DNA of 50,377 bases from Eubacteriales bacterium (lineage in GTDB: Bacteria; Bacillota; Clostridia; Tissierellales; GPF-1), in NCBI GenBank assembly GCA_030625815.1, contig DAOUQF010000029.1:1-50377 (forward strand), in the 5' to 3' direction. The notes beneath the pieces were generated by a model. It saw only the letters and a list, made by a program, of their open reading frames with translations, searched no databases and was not told the DNA's origin. Both the position numbers and the translations under genes were made by a program. Shown here piece by piece: positions 5,872-13,449 of the stretch (the first letter of the stretch is position 1; the number at the start of each line of letters is the position of its first letter).

Positions 5872-8175
5872 CTATTTCGGCTGTTTGATTCCCTTCATGC
5901 TCAAAGAAATTCTGCCTCGTTTTTGATCCACGCCAATAATCTTCACACGAACCGTGTCGCCGATGGAGACCACGGTCATGGCGTCTCGCACATACTTGTC
6001 GCTCAATTCTGAGATATGCACCAATCCATCCTGCTTCACTCCGACATCCACAAAGGCGCCGAAGTCAATGATGTTTCGCACCGTTCCCGTCAACTCCATC
6101 CCCACTTCCAAATCCTCCATCTTTAAGACATCGGATCGAAAGATCGGTTTTGGCATATCCTCTCTGGGATCTCGCCCCGGTTTTTTCAACTCTTCCATCA
6201 TATCCATCAGGGTCGGAATTCCAACCTCCAACTGCTCTGCCAAAAATCGCATGCTCTTTTTATGATGCTGCGCCTGGTCCTTGCGCTTGGATTTCTTGGG
6301 GTCCTCAAAGGAAATCTGCTTCAAGGCATCCAATCCATGGAGCCGCTTGCCTCCCTTTGTCTGCATGGAAGCCTGTTTTTTCTCCATAGGAACCAATCGA
6401 TCAATCCGCTGATTCATATCCTCCAGCCGATGGTTGCGCACATCCTCCTGGGTATACCCCAAAAGAGCCAGCAACCGTTCCACGGCTTTATAGCTTTCCG
6501 GATGGACAGCCGTTTGATCCAATGGATTCTTCGATTCAATCACCCGCAAGAATCCCGCGCATTGCTCAAATACCTTCGGTCCAAGGCGTGGAACCTTCAA
6601 AATAGCTTTGCGACTCATGAATTTTCCGTTTTCTTCGCGATAGGCAATCATATTCTTGGCAATCGTGCCATTGATGCCGGAAACATAGGATAAAAGCGAA
6701 GCGGAAGCCGTATTCAGATCCACGCCAACATGGTTGACACAGTCCTCGACCACGGCATTCAGGCTTTCACCCAGTCTCTTTTGATTCACATCGTGCTGAT
6801 ACTGACCGACGCCAACCGATTTCGGATCAATCTTGACCAATTCCGCCAGGGGATCCTGCAATCGTCTTGCAATAGAAATGGCGCCACGAATGGATACGTT
6901 GATATCGGGGTATTCGTCATGTGCCAATTTAGATGCCGAATACACGGAAGCGCCCGCTTCGTTCACGATGGTGTAATACACCGTTTCGTCCATCTCGCTA
7001 ATCATCTCGGCAACAATCGATTCCGACTCACGGCTGCCGGTGCCATTGCCGATGGCAATCAAATTGACACCATGCTTTCGAATCATTTGCTTCAAGGTTT
7101 TCTTTGTCTCAGCAACCTTATTTAGCGGCATCGTTGGATAAACCGTGGTAAATTCCAAAAGCTTTCCCGTGTCATCAACAATGGCTATCTTGCATCCTGT
7201 TCGATAGGCCGGGTCGAATCCCATGACTACCGCATCGCGGATCGGTGCAATCAAGAACAGGGACTTCGCGTTTTTCGAGAACACCACAATGGCGCTTTCA
7301 TCCGCCCGCTCCGTCAGGGTTTTTCTCAAGTCCCGCTCAATGGCCGGCTGCAACAATCGCTTATAGGCATCCTGCAGCATGACCGCGATAATCTCCGTCC
7401 CAACAAATCGCGGATTCGTGATGATTCGCCCCTTCATCCAAGAAATAATCTTCTCATCGGGAGACAAAAGCTTCACCTTCAGCTTCTTCTCCTTTTCACC
7501 GCGGTTGATGGCAAGGACACGATGGTTGGCCATGGTATTCAAATTTTCCTTAAAATCATAATAAGTTTCATATACAGTCACTTCGTCTGGGTCGGTCGCT
7601 TTCGATGTGATCGCGCCTTCCTTCCAAGTCACTGCCCGGATCTCTTTTCGCATGTCTGGATCATCGGCCACCTGTTCCGCCAAGATATCCATGGCGCCTT
7701 TTATGGCTCCCTCCACACTCAAAACTTCCAGCTCTTCATTGAGATAGACTTTCGCCCAGTCTTCGGGATTTCCCTCCGTCTCAACCTGCGCCATCAAACG
7801 TTCCGCCAAAGGCTCAAGGCCTTTCGCCTTCGCCTTGGTCGCCCGCGTCTGTTTCTTCTGCTTATAAGGTCGATACAAGTCCTCGACACGCTGAAGCGCA
7901 TCCGCTTGTTCGATGCTTGTTTTTAACTCTTTCGTTAATTTGCCCTGCTCTTCGATCAGACGGATCACATCTTCTTTTCGCTGAGCGAGGTTCCGCAAAT
8001 ACGTCAATCGCTCCTGCAAATCGCGTAATTGCACATCACTCATTTCACCGGTCATCTCTTTTCGATACCGGGCGATAAATGGCACTGTATTGCCGCTGTC
8101 CAATAATTCGATAGCGGTTTTCACCTGATTAAGCCGCAACGAAAGTTCCTTGCTGATCTGTTGATTGATATCCAT
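5872..8175 (-). CDS. tex: Tex family S1 RNA-binding protein
   Basis: A protein of 767 residues, normal for Tex, which acts as a nucleic-acid-binding transcription accessory factor. The N-terminal helical Tex region includes PFIARYRKEMTG near 30-45. An RNase H-like YqgF fold follows in the middle (MGFDPAYRTGCKIAIVD), then tandem helix-hairpin-helix elements (NTASASLLSYVSGI and KVPRLGPKVFEQCAGF). The C-terminal S1 domain (about 688-767) contains GTVRNIIDFGAFVDVG and DGLVHISEL. ATG 8175 follows AAGGAG by 8 nt; an upstream GTG overlaps that site. The gene is monocistronic and convergent with the DUF1648 gene. Confidence 0.95.
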   Translation of the reverse strand: MDINQQISKELSLRLNQVKTAIELLDSGNTVPFIARYRKEMTGEMSDVQLRDLQERLTYLRNLAQRKEDVIRLIEEQGKLTKELKTSIEQADALQRVEDLYRPYKQKKQTRATKAKAKGLEPLAERLMAQVETEGNPEDWAKVYLNEELEVLSVEGAIKGAMDILAEQVADDPDMRKEIRAVTWKEGAITSKATDPDEVTVYETYYDFKENLNTMANHRVLAINRGEKEKKLKVKLLSPDEKIISWMKGRIITNPRFVGTEIIAVMLQDAYKRLLQPAIERDLRKTLTERADESAIVVFSKNAKSLFLIAPIRDAVVMGFDPAYRTGCKIAIVDDTGKLLEFTTVYPTMPLNKVAETKKTLKQMIRKHGVNLIAIGNGTGSRESESIVAEMISEMDETVYYTIVNEAGASVYSASKLAHDEYPDINVSIRGAISIARRLQDPLAELVKIDPKSVGVGQYQHDVNQKRLGESLNAVVEDCVNHVGVDLNTASASLLSYVSGINGTIAKNMIAYREENGKFMSRKAILKVPRLGPKVFEQCAGFLRVIESKNPLDQTAVHPESYKAVERLLALLGYTQEDVRNHRLEDMNQRIDRLVPMEKKQASMQTKGGKRLHGLDALKQISFEDPKKSKRKDQAQHHKKSMRFLAEQLEVGIPTLMDMMEELKKPGRDPREDMPKPIFRSDVLKMEDLEVGMELTGTVRNIIDFGAFVDVGVKQDGLVHISELSDKYVRDAMTVVSIGDTVRVKIIGVDQKRGRISLSMKGIKQPK

Positions 8176-8209
8176 TTCAATCACTCCTTATCCTTTGGAA
8201 GTCACGCTT

Positions 8210-8218
8210 ATTTTACCA
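8210..8218 (-). promoter_or_regulatory. Extended -10 promoter of tex
   Basis: TGG followed by TAAAAT on the minus strand lies 35 nt before the tex start. No good -35 is seen, so the call is tentative. Confidence 0.4.
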
Positions 8219-8248
8219 TACTCTCCCGGAAAGACCAAAACCCCTGCC

Positions 8249-8277
8249 TTGACTTCTTTTTCCAGATTCGATATAGT
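8249..8277 (+). promoter_or_regulatory. Promoter of the leader ORF and MFS gene
   Basis: TTGACT (8249-8254), a 17-nt spacer and TATAGT (8272-8277). The start of transcription near 8284 gives a leader of about 230 nt before the MFS gene. Confidence 0.8.
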
Positions 8278-8307
8278 AAAATGGAAAATAAAAAGGAGGT
8301 CTGATTC

Positions 8308-8391
8308 ATGCGTGCAACAAAAGTCCAAACCAAACAAACTCAATTGATTCAATCAGTCTGTGTTGCGTTGCGCATGAAAGAGACGATTTAG
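8308..8391 (+). CDS. 27-codon leader peptide upstream of the MFS exporter gene
   Basis: The ORF begins with ATG 7 nt after a consensus AAGGAGGT and ends at TAG 8389-8391. The predicted peptide has 27 residues, is basic and Gln/Thr-rich at first (TKVQTKQTQLIQ), and ends VCVALRMKETI. Codons 22-24 read Arg-Met-Lys, which fits the +x+ pattern of macrolide-dependent ribosome arrest. Two intrinsic terminators lie between it and the exporter gene. GTCTGTG inside codons 17-19 (8356-8362) can pair with CGCAGAC in the first terminator (8410-8416), giving a possible antiterminator. CATGC-GT-GCAAC at its start (8307-8318) can pair with GTTGCGCATG (8367-8376). The whole looks like a drug-responsive attenuator. 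The peptide is not similar to any leader I can name. Confidence 0.65.
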   Translation: MRATKVQTKQTQLIQSVCVALRMKETI

Positions 8392-8408
8392 CCTCTCTAT
8401 GCCAATTT

Positions 8409-8437
8409 CCGCAGACTTCTCGTTTGCGGTTTTTTTA
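8409..8437 (+). terminator. First terminator in the MFS leader
   Basis: CCGCAGAC pairs with GTTTGCGG (one G-T pair), with loop TTCTC, followed by T8. It lies 17 nt after the leader ORF stop. Confidence 0.75.
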
Positions 8438-8465
8438 TTGCTATTTTTCAATAATTTTGACGAAT

Positions 8466-8492
8466 ACGCCGCAGCCCTGCGACGTTTTTTTT
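8466..8492 (+). terminator. Second terminator in the MFS leader
   Basis: The stem ACGCCGCA/TGCGACGT has one mismatch and is followed by T8. It ends 4 nt before the AAAGGAGG ribosome site of the exporter gene, so transcription of that gene must pass it. Confidence 0.7.
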
Positions 8493-8512
8493 AGTAAAGG
8501 AGGGCATAACAT

Positions 8513-9769
8513 ATGAAAAGAATACACGACCTACTCAGCCCCTACCGCGGATTGCCGCGGGAAATTTACATCATCTTCTTTGCACGGATCGTCAATGCCA
8601 TGGGCGCCTTTGTCTGGCCGATGATGACCCTGCTGTTGACAAAAAAAATCGGACTGTCAACTACCGAGGCCGGTTTTTGGCTGGCTGTATCCGGTGTGAT
8701 GACCATACCGGCAAGCTTGATTGGCGGCAAACTTACCGATACCATCGGTCGGCGAACGGTGATCCTGCTTTGTGAAGGCACTGCAGTGCTTCTCTTTGGC
8801 GCCTGCGCCTTCGTTCCGCCATCCATGCCCATGGTCTATCTGCTGATGTCCGCCGGCGTTTTCTTCGGTATGGCAGAACCGGCGCACAATTCCTTGATTG
8901 CCGATCTGACAACGCCGGAAAACCGCGATGGCGCATATTCGCTCTCCTATCTCGGCTTTAATATCGGATTCGCCATCGGACCCTTAATCGGCGGACTGCT
9001 CTTTGAAAATCATTTGCGCTGGTTCTTTTTGGGCGATTTCATCACCGGATTTATTGCCGTATTGATGGTCTTCTTCTTTGTAGGCGAAACCATCCACAAA
9101 ACCTACGAGGATTCCGAAACCGTACATACCGGCCAAGAAGCCAGAGAAACCGGCAGTATTTTGAAAATACTGATTCGTCGGCCGCTTTTAATCTGGTTCG
9201 CCCTCTTTGCTCTGGGATACAATTTTGTCTATGCGCAATGGGGCTTCCTGCTTCCAATGCATATGGAGGCCGTCAATCCGGGCTTGGGTGCAAACCTGTA
9301 CGGGAAACTCGCCGCCCTCAATGGGCTTGTGGTCATCATTTTCACCCCGCTGATAACCAAGGGATTTCAAGACAGCCGAAATATCAGCAAGATCGTTTTG
9401 GGCGGAATCGCCTATGTGATCGGATTCGGGATGCTGGGCTTTGTAGACACCCTGCCCGCCTTCGCCGTCTCCTGCGTGATCTTCACCCTGGGCGAGATCA
9501 TTGTCACCATCAGTTTTATGCCTTTTCTGGCCAACCATACCCCTGCATCACATCGGGGACGCATGAACGCCGTTCTCCCCATCTTGATGGGTCTCGGCTT
9601 CACCTTCGGCCCCTTGATCACCGGGACCCTCATACCCCTGACTGGAATTCAAGGCGCCTGGAAGATCGTTGGCGTGGTCGCGATCGTGGCCACGATTTCC
9701 ATGCAAGTTTTGGATCAGGTGGAACACAAATCATCAGAAGCACAAAAAAAAGCGGAAGAGATCGCCTGA
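8513..9769 (+). CDS. MFS drug efflux transporter
   Basis: A membrane protein of 418 residues with about 12 hydrophobic segments in two halves, separated by a charged central loop near 200-220. The motif A region between helices 2 and 3 reads GGKLTDTIGRR, typical of proton-coupled MFS exporters. AEPAHNSLIADL and GFAIGPLIGGLLF match the drug:H+ antiporter group of the YttB/MdtH kind. The substrate is not predictable. A leader ORF with tandem terminators upstream suggests induction by a translation inhibitor. The ATG lies 8 nt after AAAGGAGG. The stop codon is in the loop of the downstream terminator. Confidence 0.88.
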   Translation: MKRIHDLLSPYRGLPREIYIIFFARIVNAMGAFVWPMMTLLLTKKIGLSTTEAGFWLAVSGVMTIPASLIGGKLTDTIGRRTVILLCEGTAVLLFGACAFVPPSMPMVYLLMSAGVFFGMAEPAHNSLIADLTTPENRDGAYSLSYLGFNIGFAIGPLIGGLLFENHLRWFFLGDFITGFIAVLMVFFFVGETIHKTYEDSETVHTGQEARETGSILKILIRRPLLIWFALFALGYNFVYAQWGFLLPMHMEAVNPGLGANLYGKLAALNGLVVIIFTPLITKGFQDSRNISKIVLGGIAYVIGFGMLGFVDTLPAFAVSCVIFTLGEIIVTISFMPFLANHTPASHRGRMNAVLPILMGLGFTFGPLITGTLIPLTGIQGAWKIVGVVAIVATISMQVLDQVEHKSSEAQKKAEEIA

Positions 9770-9787
9770 TCTCTCCCGCTTTTTTTC
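9745..9787. terminator. Bidirectional terminator of the MFS and lipoprotein genes
   Basis: AGCGG-A-AGAGATC pairs with GATCTCT-C-CCGCT around GCCT, with an A run before and a T run after. The MFS stop codon TGA lies in the loop. Confidence 0.8.
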
Positions 9788-9792
9788 CGTTG

Positions 9793-9866
9793 TTTTCAAG
9801 CAATCTCTTTGTCTGCTTTTCAAGACAGCCTCTTTAGCTGCTTTTCCAAGATAGCTTTACTACTTG
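9793..9866. repeat. Three imperfect 25-bp tandem repeats
   Basis: Units starting TTTTCAAGCAATC (9793), TTTTCAAGACAGCC (9817) and TTTTCCAAGATAGC (9842) follow each other, degenerating toward the lipoprotein gene stop. No ORF is kept through them. Confidence 0.5.
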
Positions 9867-11890
9867 TTTCGCATGATTGCGGCACCGTTATCGGTATACG
9901 CGAAGCTGTAATTAACACCGATATCACCTGTTCGACTTAAGAACATCATCCTCGCATCCATCCCCGTAATCGACGTCGACTTCACAACCGACCAACTACC
10001 CATATCCAGCAGCGTCAAGGTCATTTCGTTCTCGGCATGATCAAAGTACGCTGCAAAGTTTTGATTGCACAGAATAAAACCATTGTTATAAACCTTAGGT
10101 CCCATGCCGGCTATCGACAAATCCCTGATTTCGCCAGAATCGAACTCATAAAAATAAACATACGACTTGTCCGTCACGAAGAATCCTCGGTCCCCCGCCA
10201 GCAGCCACTGCTCTGGCATGACATAGCCCGCAACCGTCTTACTCGTATTGGTTTTTAAATCATAAACCGTGAATCCCGAATCCCAGTCCCTTGTTCGGGC
10301 TGTCACAATTTTTGTATCCTGATCCGCAAATCGAGGATTCAAGCACCAGATCGCTTCAGTGACATCCCCGTCGCCTTCCCGTGGAACCAAGAGTGTCGTC
10401 TCTCCGGAATCGTTTTGAACCAATTTCAATCCATCCTGATCCACATAGGCAAACATGCTGCGGTCGGTAGACAGTGCTTCACCGAAATAAACAGCGTCGC
10501 CATAGTCCCAATAGGTTTCCAATCCTTCCACAATGGCCTTTGGATACGTCACGGTTTCAATCAGATTCCACTCCGCATCTGCAATTCGCACATTCCTATT
10601 GGTATAGAAGAAGAATTCCTGCCCATGCTGTTCCACGCGGTATGCATACTCCTCATCCGGAAGCTCAGGCGCATAGACTATCGTCATCTCCATGGTCGCC
10701 TTGTCCAATTTAAAGTAAGAAACCCATTCCCCGTCATCAGCAATGAAGTAATAGGCTTTTTCTGTTTCGCCCAAAAACTCACCGCTCATATATTCATATT
10801 CTCTCAAGATCTCAATCGGCTCCAAACCGGGAGCCGCATCCGCCAAGTTATAAGACGGCACTTCTTCATAGCCTCGGTCAAATCGAATATTTCCTTCTGC
10901 ATCAAAGGAAATTTCCATCACATTGGTCTTGTTGATTCGTGTTTCTGAACTGTCAGCGTAATCAATCAAACGCACTTCATACCGTTCGTTTCCAATCTCC
11001 TTCAATCCGCCAAAGGCATATCCCCAGCCGTTTTGAAAATTCGAACGATCCGCCGTGTCGGGGGCGCCGTACCAAAGCAAAAACCCTTCTTTCTCCGCAT
11101 TGTACAAGTCCATGGTCGAGAAATCTGTCCCCGTTTCATCAAACTCAAAATAGCGTTTGGCTTCTTGAATCGCCATCACCTTCGTAAAGACAAAGTCTCC
11201 GCTTTCCTCACTGTACAGTTCCCGTACCGTTTCCTCAGGGTTCTCATAAGTGTATCGATACCACGCGTATTTCACCATCTCCTGCAACAAGGGACCCTTT
11301 CCGTCAAAGGATTCCAGATTTCCAAGACTTGCAATGGTGTCATGATAGTATTCCGCAAACATATACTCATCATTGAACAGCATGCTTCGCGCCGACATGG
11401 TATAGTTTTCTCCAAAATAATCCATCATATTGAACTGAACTTCTTCCGGGGTTCGATACCAGTCCATGCCATAATCTGTCAACAGGTAAGCCGCACCCTC
11501 ACGAATTACAATCTCGCCGTTCCCTACTCCAAGTCGTACGATTTCCTCTGATTCAATTTCCTCCGAAACAGGCTCCCAGGTATCGAAAGCCAACGCTTCC
11601 AATAACGCCTCATTCGCCGGCATGTCAATTCTGCCTTCCGGCATTTGGATGCTGACCCAGTCCGTTTCTGCAAGGGCCGTCTTGGTCAGTGCAATCGCAG
11701 GATCCTCTCCTGTCTCTTCCGCCGCCCCTTGTTCTGTCGTTGCCGTCTCACCCGTTCCCGGTTCACTGGCCGCAAATGTATTCTCCTCGGTTTCCGTTGA
11801 TACCGCCGGCTCTTTCGGCGCTGAACACCCTGTCGCCAGCATCAAAATCAATAACCACAAACCAAGTACTCTCATTCTCTGATTTTTCAC
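9860..11890 (-). CDS. Large lipoprotein, probable beta-propeller C-terminus
   Basis: A protein of 676 residues. It has a signal peptide with lipobox LATGC (Cys near 22), so it is anchored to the outer face of the membrane. A low-complexity Thr/Glu/Ala linker (about 25-65) follows. The central part is rich in Tyr, Glu and Asp (for example EEVQFNMMDYFGENYTM). The second half (about 350-676) has repeated short beta-type units such as GQEFFFYTN, DAVYFGEAL and DRGFFVTDKSYVYFYEF, which suggests a beta-propeller like those in DUF5050-type proteins. No catalytic motif is recognised. GTG 11890 is 5 nt after AAAGGGGAG. It is monocistronic with its own promoter. Function unknown. Confidence 0.75.
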   Translation of the reverse strand: MKNQRMRVLGLWLLILMLATGCSAPKEPAVSTETEENTFAASEPGTGETATTEQGAAEETGEDPAIALTKTALAETDWVSIQMPEGRIDMPANEALLEALAFDTWEPVSEEIESEEIVRLGVGNGEIVIREGAAYLLTDYGMDWYRTPEEVQFNMMDYFGENYTMSARSMLFNDEYMFAEYYHDTIASLGNLESFDGKGPLLQEMVKYAWYRYTYENPEETVRELYSEESGDFVFTKVMAIQEAKRYFEFDETGTDFSTMDLYNAEKEGFLLWYGAPDTADRSNFQNGWGYAFGGLKEIGNERYEVRLIDYADSSETRINKTNVMEISFDAEGNIRFDRGYEEVPSYNLADAAPGLEPIEILREYEYMSGEFLGETEKAYYFIADDGEWVSYFKLDKATMEMTIVYAPELPDEEYAYRVEQHGQEFFFYTNRNVRIADAEWNLIETVTYPKAIVEGLETYWDYGDAVYFGEALSTDRSMFAYVDQDGLKLVQNDSGETTLLVPREGDGDVTEAIWCLNPRFADQDTKIVTARTRDWDSGFTVYDLKTNTSKTVAGYVMPEQWLLAGDRGFFVTDKSYVYFYEFDSGEIRDLSIAGMGPKVYNNGFILCNQNFAAYFDHAENEMTLTLLDMGSWSVVKSTSITGMDARMMFLSRTGDIGVNYSFAYTDNGAAIMRNK

Positions 11891-11937
11891 AAAATCTCCC
11901 CTTTATCAATATTTAGAAATTCAAACTCACTGCTTCT

Positions 11938-11966
11938 ATTGTAAAGGAATCCCTCGCTTGTAACAA
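11938..11966 (-). promoter_or_regulatory. Promoter of the lipoprotein gene
   Basis: On the minus strand TTGTTA (11961-11966), a 17-nt spacer and TACAAT (11938-11943). Confidence 0.65.
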
Positions 11967-12039
11967 TCAATTCCCCCCAAATCAGCCTTACATTTTCTTA
12001 CATTTGTGAAGCGCGGAAAATCCAATGTCTGTTTTCTAA

Positions 12040-12065
12040 TAAAAAAAACAGCCCGAAGACTGCTT
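12040..12065 (-). terminator. Terminator of the PadR operon
   Basis: AGCAGTC, TTCG loop, GGCTGTT on the minus strand (two G-T pairs), followed by T8. Confidence 0.75.
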
Positions 12066-12068
12066 GCG

Positions 12069-12908
12069 TTATGCTTGAACTAAATACTGAGAAACAAGGG
12101 TTTCTACCGTTCTTAATTGGCTCGATTCCACGCCAAGGATCGGTTCCATCTTTCCTCCGTAGAGTTTGATCTGATACACCTTGCCCTTTTTCGTATGGGA
12201 GACCAATACCCGGTACGAGTTGTACTCCGACCAAGACAGGAGTTTTCCTCCGTTAAATTGAATCCCTTCCGCATACACCGCACTTCCCACTCTCTGTCCT
12301 GTCCATATAACAATCCAATTGGTTGCCATAAACAAGCTGTTCATAACAGGAACTGCCGTTCCTTCATCCCCAAATACACTCATACTGGTTCCCAGGACAA
12401 TGAGACCAATTCCTAACAACACCATTCCAGTGGTCACTTGATCCAGGGAAGAGAGCGTCTCGTTGGCTCGTATCACCATAATGGGCTGTCCTCCTTGCTG
12501 AGTCAGCTTCTTCAGATTGTTCAAGACCATCACACCTGCGATGATTACCATTGCTCCTACAATCAGAAGATCCAACCAGTCAAACACACCATTTGCCCAT
12601 GAATTTAATACTAATCTTATTGCGATCACCCCTTGCAACACCAACAACAACACAATCAAAGCATGCCATTTCGTCCAGTGCTTTGGCGCGTTGTGCTCCA
12701 GTGCATAACCCAAGGCAGCCGGATCCCCCATTTGCTTGCGCGCTTTTTCTCCTGCCTCCTCTTGTGAAAGACCCATTTGTGTATAGTCAGCGACCGCTGT
12801 TTCCAAATGATCGCGCATTTCATCTTTGATCTCATTTGCTCGTTCCCGATCGTGAATCTGATCGGTAATTCGTCGAATAAATTTCTCTTGTCTCTTCTCT
12901 TCTGCCAT
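12069..12908 (-). CDS. Permease prefix domain / DUF1700-like membrane protein
   Basis: A protein of 279 residues, starting at ATG 12908, which overlaps the PadR stop codon (TAATG). The cytoplasmic N-terminus (about 5-70) has FIRRITDQIHDRERANEIKD and LGLSQEEA-type helices (MGLSQEEAGEKARKQMGDP), matching the permease prefix domain 1 / DUF1700 type. Four hydrophobic segments follow (ALIVLLLVLQGVIAIRLVL, LDLLIVGAMVIIAGVMVL, TGMVLLGIGLIVLG, FMATNWIVIWTG). The C-terminal 60 residues look like a small beta domain (YRVLVSHTKKGKVYQIKLYG). Genes of this kind pair with PadR regulators. The molecular role is not established. Confidence 0.8.
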   Translation of the reverse strand: MAEEKRQEKFIRRITDQIHDRERANEIKDEMRDHLETAVADYTQMGLSQEEAGEKARKQMGDPAALGYALEHNAPKHWTKWHALIVLLLVLQGVIAIRLVLNSWANGVFDWLDLLIVGAMVIIAGVMVLNNLKKLTQQGGQPIMVIRANETLSSLDQVTTGMVLLGIGLIVLGTSMSVFGDEGTAVPVMNSLFMATNWIVIWTGQRVGSAVYAEGIQFNGGKLLSWSEYNSYRVLVSHTKKGKVYQIKLYGGKMEPILGVESSQLRTVETLVSQYLVQA

Positions 12909-13228
12909 TATGCTTCCCCCAATACGCTGCCGATGGCTGCTTGCAAAGCAACCCATTCTTCCTTTTGTTTCGCCAATTCCCCGTGTCCTTTTTTCGTAAT
13001 GCTGTATACTTTTCTGCGACGACCTTCCGCCACCTGCCACTCTGATTGAATCCAGCCCTTTCCTTCCATTTGATGAAGCAAAGGATATAGTGTGCCTTCC
13101 TTCCATTCCAGAACACCACCTGTCTTGAGCATCAATCGTTCGATTAGTGCATATCCATATAAGGATTCATTCTCTAAAAGTGCTAAAATCAGCGATGGAT
13201 TGATTCCTTTTCTCAATTCTTTATTCAT
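12908..13228 (-). CDS. PadR family transcriptional regulator
   Basis: A protein of 106 residues with the PadR winged helix. It starts NPSLILALLENESLYGYALI, followed by GVLEWKEGTLYPLLHQMEGKG and the wing region EGRRRKVYSITKKGHGELA. The C-terminus is short, as in the PadR-s2 class. It is the first gene of a two-gene operon with a permease-prefix membrane protein. A palindrome within its own promoter suggests autorepression. Confidence 0.92.
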   Translation of the reverse strand: MNKELRKGINPSLILALLENESLYGYALIERLMLKTGGVLEWKEGTLYPLLHQMEGKGWIQSEWQVAEGRRRKVYSITKKGHGELAKQKEEWVALQAAIGSVLGEA

Positions 13229-13261
13229 GAGCTTCTCCTAACCTCGGAATCCGATGTTATT

Positions 13262-13290
13262 AATTTACCATGGTTGTAAATCTTTGTCAA
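13262..13290 (-). promoter_or_regulatory. padR promoter with embedded operator
   Basis: TTGACA (13285-13290), a 17-nt spacer and TAAATT (13262-13267) on the minus strand. A perfect inverted repeat ATTTAC-N7-GTAAAT (13263-13281) lies within the spacer and -10, as expected for a PadR operator. Confidence 0.8.
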
Positions 13291-13359
13291 ATTGAAAAGT
13301 ATCTCCGCGGCAACTCATCTTCTAAGACAACGAAAAGACTTTATCATGCTTCGCGAACA

Positions 13360-13385
13360 TAAAAAGCAGCCCGAAGGCTGCTTTC
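13360..13385 (-). terminator. Terminator of carAB
   Basis: AAAGCAGCC and GGCTGCTTT around a tetraloop, followed by T on the minus strand. A second hairpin (AGTAATC/GATTACT, about 13405-13426) lies between it and the carB stop. Confidence 0.75.
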
Positions 13386-13449
13386 AAATTTGCTAATTTA
13401 TTCGCCAGTAATCCGCTTAGCGATTACTCGACCAACAATCAACTGACTG

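Noticed and set aside
6730-7125. Open frames antisense to tex
   Set aside because: No translation signals, and the tex protein on the other strand is continuous and conserved.
12908-13106. N-terminal extension of the permease-prefix protein frame upstream of 12908
   Set aside because: The extension is the padR gene read in another frame. The ATG at 12908 overlaps the padR stop and begins the recognised domain.
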